Made by a program: the position numbers and the translations under genes. From Phalacrocorax aristotelis (taxonomy: Eukaryota > Chordata > Aves > Suliformes > Phalacrocoracidae): a DNA stretch of 64,000 nt. The stretch is from NCBI RefSeq assembly GCF_949628215.1, contig NC_134288.1, positions 10,361,682 to 10,425,681 on the forward strand. Reading direction: 5' to 3'. A model generated the notes under the pieces. It had not been told where the DNA came from. It made no database searches and was given only the letters and a program-made list of their open reading frames with translations. Position 1 is the stretch's first letter. Each line of letters starts with the position of its first letter. Shown piece after piece: positions 24,340 to 34,700 of this stretch.

Positions 24340-26591
24340 ATGGCTGCAGCCAGTGGCGAGGGGCTGGCACAGACTCCACTCCTGCCAGCCAGCACTGCCC
24401 TGGCCCTTCTCGGCATCCTGGTCTACCTGGGCACCCTGTGTGCTGCCTGCAGACGGTACGCACTGCCCACAGCCCCTCTGCTTTCCCTCCTGGTGCTGGG
24501 GCTGGAGGCCCCTTGGTGGCACACAGTGGCTGCATGTGGAAACCCCGCATGTGCCTGTCCTGAGCTGGGACTGCTGGCATCTACTGCTCTGTTCACCTCG
24601 AACTCCCAGCTGCAGCCCCAGTACAACTCTGCCTGGCCTGATCCTGCTCCCCTCTGCCTCACTGCCCTCTGCCACACCCTTGTGCCCAAAGGAGCTGGTA
24701 CCAGCTGGGGATGGGGGACATGGCCTTGCAGGAGCTGCCTGGAGAGATCTGTGAGCAGGATGGGCAGGATGGGTGATGCTGGGTGATGCTGGGGATGTCT
24801 GGCATTGCTCAGCAGGGCGCGGGATGTACTTGAGCCCCCAGCCAGCACAGACCCTGCTGCGGGGCTGGAGAAGGAGCAGGGTTGTGGGTTTGGGGGGTGC
24901 TGCTGCCCTGGTGAGGGGCACACAGCGATGCCCATTGCGGCCAAGTTGGGGCGCTGGGGCACCCACTCCTTGCCCCCAGCTTGGCCACCCACCTCAGATT
25001 CAGCCCTGCTTCTCCCTGCAGCAAGGGCAGGAAGAAGAAGGTCCCTCCGGATGGGGTGAAGCTGGTTGACGAGGTAGGCATATGCTGAGCAGGGGCAGGA
25101 TCAGCCCTGGGGGAGCTCTGGGCACCGTAGCTCCCAGCCACGAGCCTGACATGCATTTCCCCCGTTGCAGTCCCTGCTCAGACAGACACAGCTGCGGTCG
25201 CTCAGCAAGTCTGACACGAAGCTGCATGAGCTATACCGGGTGAAGGCCAGGGACGACAGTGAGTGGCGGGTGCCCACAGTCCCCACACCGCCCGGCGAGC
25301 GCATCGCGGCATGCACACACATGCCATGGTGCCCCCGTGGTGCTGGCACAGGGGTTGCTGTATCCCCGGCGTCCTCCCATCTGCTCTCCTCTCCCTGCAG
25401 CTCAGCGGCCAGCCAGCCTGGATTTCCCCTGCACCGTGTTCCCCCCCACCGATGCCAACTCCCTGCACAGCTCCAGCATCAGCGTCCTCCTGCACCGTGA
25501 GCTGCCCCAGATCCCTGTCCCTGAGCCCCGAGCTGCCTCCCCGGCCCCCGATCAGACCTACTCCAACCTGCTCTTCACCCCGCTGCGGAAGCCAGTGCCA
25601 GACACTGTCTATGAGTGCCTGGCGATGGGGGGGGAGGATGCACCGGTGTCCCCTGCACCCACCAGCACCCAGCTGTCCCCACCCCGCGCTGGGCATGGGG
25701 CAGCCGATTATGCCTGTGTCCGCAAGGTGAAGAAGATGGTGCCCACGGAGGTGCAGGATGGGGCCGTGGCAGGGCCTCACGCAGCCCCACAGTGCTGGGA
25801 CAGTGATGCCTCCCAGGTGAAGGTATGGCTCTGGGCGGGTGGCAGGGATGGGGCGTGGGGCTGGTGCTGGGCTTGCTGGATGGAGCCACGTAACACCCTG
25901 CCTCCCTGTGTTCGGAGCAGGGTGTAAATGAGGCTACTGCATTCCCAGTGGAGCTTTTAGTGGGGGGCAGGATGAAGCTGAGACCCCGAGGGCCGGTGAT
26001 GCCCACAGTGCTGGTCTCAGTGTCCTCCAAAAGGCTCCTGAGTCATGGCAGAATAAGTGGGATCCCCATCGGGTAATCCACTGCTGGAATCCAGCCGGGG
26101 ACTGTGGGAAGCCTGGGGGGGCGTGGGTGTGGGGATGCCCTGCAGTGGGCAGGGATTGCCCCTGAACCCCCACCTTCCCTTTGCAGCTGGAAGAGATGTA
26201 CTCGACGGTGTGCAAAACCACCAAGAAGAAAACCCAGGTCCCTGCATCATCCCCAAGGGCAGCGAGGGAGGCGGGTGCTGGGCGGTCGCTCCCCTGCCAG
26301 GAGGAGGGTGCCTCAGCCGGGTGCTGGTCCCCAGCAGGTCAAGGTCCCCCTGACCCCTGCTACGAGTCCATCAGCGACAGAGCCTGGACTGCTCAGGGCC
26401 ACGGCCCCGACCCAGACTATGAGGCTGTGAACGTTAACTGGAAGAAGGCGGCGAAACGGGACAAGCTGGGGAAGCCTTGTGCCCCTGAGAACCTGTACGA
26501 AAGTGTCAGTGACATTTGGGCAGGGGAGCCCCGTCGAGCCTCTGCTAGGATGGCAGCGAATGGGCTGGAGGTGTACATCACCAACCTATAG
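24340..26591 (+). CDS. LIME1: Lck-interacting transmembrane adaptor 1
   Basis: Raft-resident adaptor of lymphocytes which, once tyrosine-phosphorylated, binds SH2 proteins such as Lck, Csk and Grb2. Five exons in phase: 24340-24455, 25022-25073, 25171-25258, 25401-25822 and 26187-26591, giving 360 aa (human 295). A short extracellular end is followed by one membrane helix (about residues 17-33), then CAAC (C34 and C37), the expected palmitoylation motif, and a basic stop-transfer KGRKKK. The tail has tyrosine motifs YSNL (YxN, Grb2 type), YECL, YACV, EEMYSTV (like the Csk site of PAG), YESI, YEAV, YESV and YITN. It ends in ITNL, a class I PDZ ligand pattern. The ATG at 24340 is the first in its exon after acceptor 24302/24303. 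Gene order supports LIME1 rather than the related PAG1. Confidence 0.9.
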
Positions 26592-29114
26592 CATCCCCCC
26601 GGGAGCGGGGTCCTTGCTGCAGGGTGGTCCCATCCTGGACAGATGCTGTCAGGGTGGGGATTCCCCTGGGAGTGGCTTTCCATGGGTTGAGCCTCCCGGG
26701 GACAGGCGCACACGAGCCCAGTGCCCGCCGGTGTGGCTACATCCCTGCAAGTGCTTTCTTTATATATTTTATGTTACTTTTCTGTAAGTCCTGTCCTGGG
26801 GGCTCATCCTGACTTTGGGATGATCAGGGAGTCTGCAGGGTGATGTCTGGCCTGAGCCGGGTGCTGGGTGCCATGTGGGAGCCCAGTGGGCCAGGGCTGG
26901 TGCTGCCACCAAGGTGGGAACTGGGTTGGGACTGGTCATGTTTTGGACTGGGTGGTGGCAGGGCTGTGGGCGAGCCCTGTAGGCCTGGGCTGCAGGATCA
27001 GGTCCCTTATCAGTGGGGTTATGTCTTGAGTGAGGGTCTCTGTCCTCTTCCCTCTGCCTAGGGGAGAGCAGGCGCCTGTCCAGCCCCCAGAAAGCCCAGA
27101 ACAGCTTTGTTCCCATCACTGAACGTCCCCAGGGCTGGTTATGGGGACTGGAACAGCAGCTCTGGCCGTGGCTGGGGTTAGTCACATGCCTCAGTACAAG
27201 GCAGGATGGAGCATGGGCCATGGGCTCTGGTCTGGGATAGCTGCCTGTCCCCCAACACTTGCTCCCACTTTTCAGACGTGTGCAAGGACACCTTCATGAA
27301 CAGCCATTTTGCAAATACCATTAAAAGGCTGAGAGGGGTTTACCCTGTTCAGGAGAACACACTTTTAAACTGGATCTAAAGCCCTGGTTCTGGTGGCTGG
27401 TGCTGCTGCTGCAGCTGCAGCAGCGTGGTGGTGCCTGCTCTGGGAGAGCAGCTTTGGGTGTACCGTAACTGTGAGTGGGTGCCCCCGCCCATGTGCGTGG
27501 TTTTGCACCTCTGAGGTGGGGATGGGCAGCCATGGAAAGCTGCTGAAATGAGTTGTACATCCCAGAGCAGGGACTTGCTCTGGGGCTTTGCAAAGGGTCA
27601 GGGTCAGAGTCGTGGAAGCATTTGCACAATGCTTTCTTCCTGCTCACCGCCACGTTGCTCCCGCAGCTGCTGCAGCCTCAATAGGTGTCAAAATGCTCGG
27701 GAGACCTGGATGTGCATCCTGAGCCCTCGGACCCTGGGGCTCAAGCTTTCCTCTTCTCCTCCCCATGGGGAGTTTGGCTTCCCTGTCTCAAGGGACACCT
27801 GGTGTCCCCCAGGCCGTATGCCTGGGTGGTGAGCTGTGAAAGCACTGGGATGTGGGTGTTGCGCTGATGGTGGCCCCAGTCCCACTGCCACCACCCTGGG
27901 TGTAGAGCAGCCGCGTTACAGCCAGCCTTCCAGGGGCCACCTGGCCTCGCGGCGCACTGGCCTGATACTCGCTGGGGCTGGCCGGGCCCTGCAGCAGCAG
28001 AGCCACCGTGCCGTGCGACAGGCAGGCAGGAAGCCACATGCCTTCCTTTGGCAGCTTTGTCCCTCCATCGAAGCAGGCGAAGAGATTAAAAAATGAAAAC
28101 AGGGCACTCAGCAAAACCCACTGCAGGCTGAAGACGTTAAAGCTGGAAGGCAGCTCAGGCGCTCGTGCCGCTTTGTCAGCCCTGCGCTTGATGCCAAACC
28201 ACAGCCGCTCGAGATAGAGGAGTCAGCCCCGGCAGCTGCTCCCATCCCCCTGCGAGATAAGGGCCCCGATAGAAAACGGCACGGGGTGGCTGGCGCCGAT
28301 GCTGCTGTGCTCTTCCTGCTGCCAGCCGCGCTGCACCAGCGTGTGGGCTCCACCCGCACTGCCCCCGGCCACATCCTTCCCCTGCTCCCTTTCTCCATCA
28401 TCCCACCCCACAGTTCTCTAGGGCTGGGTCCCTCCTGCACCACCCGAATCCCCTGGGAGCTGCCTTTGCGCTGCACCAGCCCTGCGCAGGAGCATCACCT
28501 TGCAGGACCAGAGCTGCTTCGCTCGCCGGGGCAAGGTGGGCCCTGCGCTGTCCGCAGGGTCAGGACGTGGGTACCACTGAGCTGCTTCCCCAGGGAAAGC
28601 AGACTTGGCCCAGCGCAGCGCTGCACCTGCGCCAGGGAAAGTTTCTGCTCTCGCTGAGCTGGGGTGGCCAAAGCGTCTCCCAAACCTGCCCCAACAGCAG
28701 CAGGAAAAGCCCCATGTGCAGGGCTGCATGCTTGGCCAGCATTCCCGTGCAGAGCCAGACTCCCATTTAAATACGAGAACAACTGCCCAGTCCTTGGGGT
28801 GACAGAAAATGTGCCCAGAGCCCCATCTGGAGGCTCAAAAACTGTGTGGTGAATGAAGGATCCATCCCAAAACCTCTCTTGAGGTTTGTGGTCTGGCCAG
28901 GAAGATTGGGGTCAGAATGAGGGGAGTGGGTAGGGCCGGGAGCACCCCTCCTTGTCGCAGGGGACAGCAGGCTGCCTGCTCCTCCCCACTGACCCAAGCC
29001 CACTCAGGGCCAGGCTCCCCATCACGCTGCGGGGAGATGGTGCTGAGAAGGGACGGCGCTGCGAGGGGACGGCGCTGCACGGTGCCATTCCCACAAGGGG
29101 GAGTGAGCAGGAGC
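26592..29114. other. LIME1-SLC2A4RG intergenic region, left part
   Basis: No exon recognised. LIME1's 3' end is not clear: no AATAAA follows closely, and ATTAAA near 27320 is the nearest weak candidate. A CpG-richer islet at about 28080-28330 with several GATA-type motifs is discussed under findings. Confidence 0.55.
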
Positions 29115-29520
29115 CCAGCACACACTGTAGGGTGCTGCACACTGTGCTGCACGCCATACAGTGCTGCACTCTGTAGGGTGTTGTACAGTGCTGCACGATG
29201 TACTGCATGCTGCATGCCTTTGCATGGTGCTCTACACTATGCTGCGTGGTGCTGCACACTATGAGGATCCACACGCTGTGTGGCTCTGCACCCCATGTGC
29301 ACCCCAGATCCACATCCCAGGTGGCTCTGCACGCTGTATGGCTGCACGCAGCATACGGCTGTGCACCCAAACCAGCTCCGCACCCAAACCAGCTCCAGAC
29401 CCATACAGCTCTGCACGCCATATGGCTCCGGACCCCGTACAGTCCCATACAGCTTCATACCCCCTATGGCCCTATACCCCCTATGGCCCTGCACCCCTTG
29501 CAGCTCTGTACCCCACAAGT
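29115..29520. repeat. Degenerate minisatellite of GCTGCAC / CCATACAGCT units
   Basis: About 400 bases of imperfect tandem units of roughly 15-21 nt built on GTGCTGCACACTATG in the first half and CTGCACCCCATATGGCT in the second. The two halves look like drifted forms of one unit. It produces spurious open frames rich in H, C, P and Y on both strands. Confidence 0.8.
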
Positions 29521-30660
29521 AGGCTGCCAGGCAACTCAGGAGAGACAGGCAGCGCAGGCAAGGCCCTGCCTCCCTCTGCAATACTATGGGGTAGGCGGGC
29601 ACCACAGCCCAGCCCAGAGTCGGCCCCGGCCCCGCCAAGGGCAACCAGGTACCACGGGAGCATCTCCCAGGGATGTGGTGTCGCGATGCCACCCTGCCTG
29701 GGAAGGGGGGGTCAGGCTGGTGGCAGTGGGAGCCCTTGTGCAACGGGCAGGCGATGCTCGCAGGAGTTGCACAACACTGAAGCTGCTGGAGCCGCCAGCT
29801 CAGCGCTTTGGCCAGCGTTAACGATTAAACCAGAGCGGGGGGCGGCCGGTGGAGCCACCACCCGGGACATGCTGCAGCAGAGCCCAGGCTGGTTATCATA
29901 ACTCCGGGGGGAGGAGAGGCATCCTGCCTGCTGCCAGTGCTGCCGGGCTTGGTCACCAACTCCTCCGGGGAGACAGAGCTGAGGCTGGGAATGATCCTGG
30001 TCCCCGATCCCCGGCAGCCCTGGCTCAGCCTGGGTAGGTTTGGGGCCCTGCAGGTGCCTCAGTTCCTGGGGGGATGATACCCTTCGTCTGGCCGCTCCCC
30101 CCCTTTCTGTGGCGTGCAAGGGGACCCGTGGGTGACTGTGGCGGGGTGACACCTGGTCTCTTGGCTGGGCACACAGGGGCTTTCCTGGTTTGCTGGGTAT
30201 TTTTCACACTTGTGAAAGCACCTGCCCCCAGGCATGGCACAGGGCAGAGGTGACACCTCCAGCCACCCCTGAAGGCAGGGGACAAGGGGTGGCCGAGCAC
30301 CCCAGGGCTCCTGCCTGTCTGCCACGCTGGGGGCATCACTGCCCCACCTCTCCCTCCCCAGGCAGGGGCTCCCCGGGATGCTGGCCCCAGCACCTCCATG
30401 GCCCTGAGCCACGGGAAACACACGAGTCAGCCAGCCCAGGGCTGCCGGTGGGGACGGCAGTGGGGGAGCAGCCAGGGGCCGCCAGCCAGGACAGCCACAC
30501 GGACTCTGTCCTGGCCTTCAGGCTGCACATTGGCAAATCAAACAGCAGCAGGGCCTGGGCGGCCCCACACCAGAACACGGTGCTTGTGGCCCCACGGGTT
30601 TTGGGGCAGGCAATGAGCAGAGCGTGGGTGGGCGCTAGCTAGCCAGGGCACCCTGAGCAC
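29521..30660. other. Intergenic, nothing recognised
   Basis: GC-rich sequence with overlapping open frames on several strands and no recognisable domain, splice structure or repeat family. Confidence 0.5.
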
Positions 30661-30815
30661 CCCCTGCACCCCAGTACCCCATGCACCCCATGTACCCCAT
30701 GCATCCTGGGCACCCTATGCACCCCGAGAATCCCCTGCACCCCAGGCACCACGTGTACCCCATTTACCCCATGTACCCTATGCACCCCGGTAACCCCTGC
30801 ACCCCGGGCACCCCA
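30661..30815. repeat. Minisatellite with 9-bp unit (ATGCACCCC)
   Basis: Around 16 copies of a 9-base unit of the form ATGCACCCC / ATGTACCCC / CTGCACCCC. The unit is a multiple of three, so it reads as an open M-H-P-M-Y-P repeat from an ATG, which I treat as an artefact. Confidence 0.88.
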
Positions 30816-30964
30816 CAGCCAGCCCTGCTGTTCTGGGTGGCTTTTGACAGTGTTTCCTCATGGAGGGCAGGACTGACCCAACCTGTGTGGGGCTGGGGAC
30901 CCCTCTCCTGCTGGGAACTGCCCTCCCACCCCAAAAATCCAGACACTCCCCCCCCCCCAGCAGA

Positions 30965-31365
30965 AGGACACTGTAACTTTTACGGGAGCCCTTTAACTGA
31001 TGGGAGAGCCCTATAACTTTAGGGGAGCCCTGTAACTTCCAGTGGGTCTAAAACTTTGGGGGGGAACTTTCAGCGGGACCCCTCTCACTTTTGGGATGTA
31101 TAACTTTGTGAGGAGCCTTGCAACCTCTGGAGAGCCCCAAAAGCCCCATAATTTGGGGGGAGGGCACAACTTTTGGGGGAACCCCACAAGTTTTAACACT
31201 CTGAGTTTCAACCCTGTAACTTTGAAGGAGCCATAGAAGTTTTGCGGGATCCTCCAAGCTGGCGGAGACGCCGGAGTTTCGGGGGAAACCCTTAATTCCG
31301 CCCTATTATAATAAAATCAGAACTTTTGGGGGACACCCTGCAACTTTCGGGGAGCCCCGGCTTTG
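30965..31365. repeat. Minisatellite of TAACTTTnGGGGAGCCC-type units
   Basis: Irregular tandem units of about 22-35 nt centred on TGTAACTTT then GGGGAGCCCC. Copies are clear at 31011-31040 and drift across the array, up to the border of the SLC2A4RG CpG island. It includes an AT-rich patch at 31303-31318. Confidence 0.75.
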
Positions 31366-31530
31366 GCGGGAGGGCGGGGGGCTGGCGACTTTGCGGGGGC
31401 GGCCTGCCAGTCTCCCAGTCCCGCAGCTAACGGGGGTGCACCGCAAGGGCCGGCTGAAGGGGCGGTGGGGGGGGTGGTTTTTGGGGGGCCCCGCGGGCAG
31501 CGCGCGGGGCGCCGGAGGGCGGGGCGCGTG

Positions 31531-31790
31531 AAGATGGCCGCTGCCGGCGGGGGCGTGTCGCGGCGGGGGCGTGTCGCGACGGGGGGGCGTGTCGCGGCGC
31601 GTAAAGTGGCAGCTCGCCGAAACCAATAGAAACCGTCGAAAGCGGCGGCCGCGTTCCAACCCGGGCGGTTTGACCAATGGCGGTGGGCGTGGGGGGCGTG
31701 GCCTGGCCGGCGCCGACACCGGGCCGCGCGCGGCGGAGCGCGCTCCCCCGCCGGGCCCGGCCGCGGCCGCCGCCGCCGCCGCTTCCCCGC
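31531..31790 (+). promoter_or_regulatory. SLC2A4RG: SLC2A4RG CpG-island promoter
   Basis: Very CpG-dense. A YY1-type AAGATGGCCGC lies at 31531-31541. Three copies of GGCGTGTCGCG lie at 31552-31562, 31568-31578 and 31586-31596. Two CCAAT boxes lie at 31623-31627 and 31674-31678. No TATA box. The transcription start is probably between the second CCAAT box and the ATG at 31791, but cannot be read from sequence. Confidence 0.65.
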
Positions 31791-34700
31791 ATGGAGCCCC
31801 CGCGGCCGCCCACGGCGCTGCTGCCCGCTGCCCGCCGCCGCCGCCGCGATCCTCCGCCGCCTCCTCCTTCCCAACCCGGCGGCGGCGGCGGCGGCGCCGC
31901 CCCGAAGGTACCGGGGGCGGTGGCGGCGGCGACCGGGGGGGAGCCGGGGGAGGGGAGGGAGGGAGGGGGGGCGGTGACAGCTGACAGCGGCCCGCCCGAA
32001 ACTTTCCCCGCCGCTAAAATGGCGCCGCTCGGGGACAAACTTCGGGGGAGGGGGGCCGCCCCCCCCCGCCCCGCCCGGTGGGATCTGCCGGGGGCCGGCG
32101 CTTCTCCCCCCGGGAATCGGCGCCCGGTAAATCCCAGCGGAGGGGGGATCCGGGGGGGATCCCAGCCAGCTTGGGATCTGCTAGGAGAGGGATCCATCCC
32201 GGCGGTGCTGGTGGGTCAGGGCTAGGGAGATCCCAGCTGGATTCCCGTGGCAAATCGGGCTTGGTTTTCGGCCGAGCTGAGGGGGGCGGGGCGCGGGGGG
32301 GGATCCTGCAGGATCCCGGGGTGGGGATCCACTCTGTGGGCTCCCCTTCCGTGGTCCCAGCTCGGCAAAGGCCTGGGGGATCTGTCTGCAGCGGGGGATC
32401 CGCTCCGCGCTGGCGCCCCTGGATGCTCCTCCCTTGGAGCAGCCCGCTCGGCTCCCTGAAGCGCTCGGGTGATCCCTGTTGGATCCCAGCCCTTGGGGAA
32501 TCCCCTCAGGGTCCGCCCGGAGAAGGATCTACTCAGCCAACCCGCGGGCGCTGCTGGCTCGGGGCAGCCCAGTCTGCTCCTGCTCCGCAGAGCTGCAGGG
32601 GGATCCCTGCTGGATCCCAGCTCTGTCCCAGAGGATCTGCCTGGGATCTGCTGGGAAGGGATCCACTGAGCGCCAGCATGCAGGCAGGCAGCACTGCCGT
32701 CCTGGAGCAGCCTGGTCTGGTTCTGCAGAGCTTAGGGGGATCCCTGCAGCATCCCAGCCCCACTCTGGAGGATTTGCTTGTGATCTGCCTGGAGAGGGAT
32801 CTGCTCAGTGCTCCCATGCAGCCAGAGGACAGCGATCTCTTGGAGCAGACCCTGTCTGCTCCCTGCTCAGCAGAGCTCCAGGGGCATCTGTGCTGCATCC
32901 CAGCCATTTGGGATCTTCCAGGAGTCTCCCCAGGGAGAAATCCACTTGGTGCTGACAGTCGGCCAATGGACACGGCTGTCCTGAAGCAGCCCTGAGGAGC
33001 TCACCAAGTTGGCTCCTTCCTTTGCGAGGCTCGGCGCAGATCTGAGCCTTGGGTGATCTGCCCAGGTACATCTTGCAGAGGGATCCAGCTGGTCACCACA
33101 CTTGACCAGCAAGTGCTGCTGACCTGGGTCAGCCGGTGGAAAGGGCTGCTCCCTGCTTCTCGGGGGTTCCCCATGGGGCCCCAGCCCAGCTCCAGGGAGA
33201 TTACCTGGGATCCACCGGGAGTGGGATCCACTTCGTGCCCGTGCTCAGTCAGTGGGTGCTGCTGTCTCCCAATTGGCATGACAGGGCCAAGCCTGCTCCC
33301 TGCTCTGCAGAGGTCTGTGGGATCTCCGCTCGATCCTGCGTGATCTGCTCAGAGTGGGATCTGCTCGGTGCTGTCATGTGGCATGTGGATGCGGTCACCT
33401 TGGAGGCACCCTGCAGGAGGGTGTCAGGTCTTCTGGCTCTGCAGAGATCCCTGGTGGATCCCCACTCTGGCCCTGGGGATCTTCCTGGGGAGGGATCCAC
33501 TGGCTGCTGACGCTCAGCTGGCAGGTGACAGCGCTGGGACCAGCCTCACAGGAGGATGCTCTCTGCTCTCGCCTCTGCAGAGCGCCAGGGAAATCCCAGG
33601 TGGATCCCAGCTGCGACCTGGTGGGATCCACCTGGGATCTACCCCAGAGGGACCCACCGAGCGGCCATTAGGGTGCCACTGCAGCCCTGCCTGCAGGCGC
33701 TAGTCCAGCTCCCCTGTACCGCCTCCACTCCCTGCCGAGGTCAGGGGAATCCCCAGGGGATCTGTTGCCCCGGGGATCCCCTGGTGACAACCACCATCTC
33801 TCCCACAGGCTCCTCTCCCCTGCGGCGGCCGGGGGCTGCCGGCGGGAGCTGAGGGCTGGCTGCCACACCTGGGGGAGCTGCTGCCACGCCGGGAACCGGC
33901 CAGCCGGGAAGCGATGCTGCGGGTGCTGGACGCCGGGCTGGAGCGATACCTGGCGCTGCATTCGGCGTACATCCCCGTGCCCCGGCACAGGTAGGACCAC
34001 GATGGCGGTGGGATGGGCAACGGTGACTGCAACCGCCCTGGCGAAACCTCCCGCCGACGCCGGCTTCACCGCAGCGAGCCAGGATTTTTTTCCGCTGGCT
34101 GCAAGAGGAGGACTTTGGCCGCTCGTCCGCAGCGCCGGGGTCTCCGACTGTGACCGGCTGTCCCGCATACGGCAGCACCGAGGGCCCTGCCTGGCCATGG
34201 CCCCGCTGGGTGATGAAGCAAGGCACCATATACGAGCCCACGAGTGGTCGCGGTGCTTGGCGCTGGCGAGGCTTTGCCTACTTGAGGGCTTGGAGAGCAT
34301 CGCCGTTCTCCAGTGCCCTATTTATCCATCCCCATGGCATGAGGAGTTTGCAAAATGGCTTCTGTTGCTCCTGACCTCTCACTTTTTTTCTAAATTTAAT
34401 TTTTTAATAGTTTTGGGGCTTTTTTTTCCGCTTCAGGAAGTTGTTTGGCCCCAGCTAAGCAAACCCTGCGTTTCTCGGCACTCGTGGCAGGATGCAGGTG
34501 CCGGTACCCTCCAGCGCGGCGCTGCCCACGAATGCGTAGGGTTGTAGGGTTCCCCCCTGGAGTGGTAAACAGCGGCGTTTTGGCTGGCCGCCTCTACTGC
34601 TGCCTCACTGCTGCCTGCACTGCTGCCCAGTGGGGTTTCCAGTCTGGCTGCTGGGATGATGCCTGGGTCAGCTGGGCATCTAAGGGTGCTGCAGGGGATG

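Noticed and set aside
23658-25930. Several long overlapping frames on both strands around LIME1
   Set aside because: Composition effect in GC-rich DNA. Only the frame forming phase-matched exons with LIME1 motifs is kept.
30681-31016. ATG-led frame reading MHPMYPMHPG repeats
   Set aside because: It is the 9-base minisatellite read in frame, with no other support.
31677-31790. In-frame upstream ATG adding 38 residues to SLC2A4RG
   Set aside because: The ATG lies inside a CCAAT box in the core promoter, and the added residues are low-complexity Arg/Pro.
32078-32995. A 305-codon plus-strand frame in SLC2A4RG intron 1
   Set aside because: It runs through the 138-bp tandem array. Near-triplet unit length and high GC explain the openness; it has no family similarity and conflicts with the well-phased exons.
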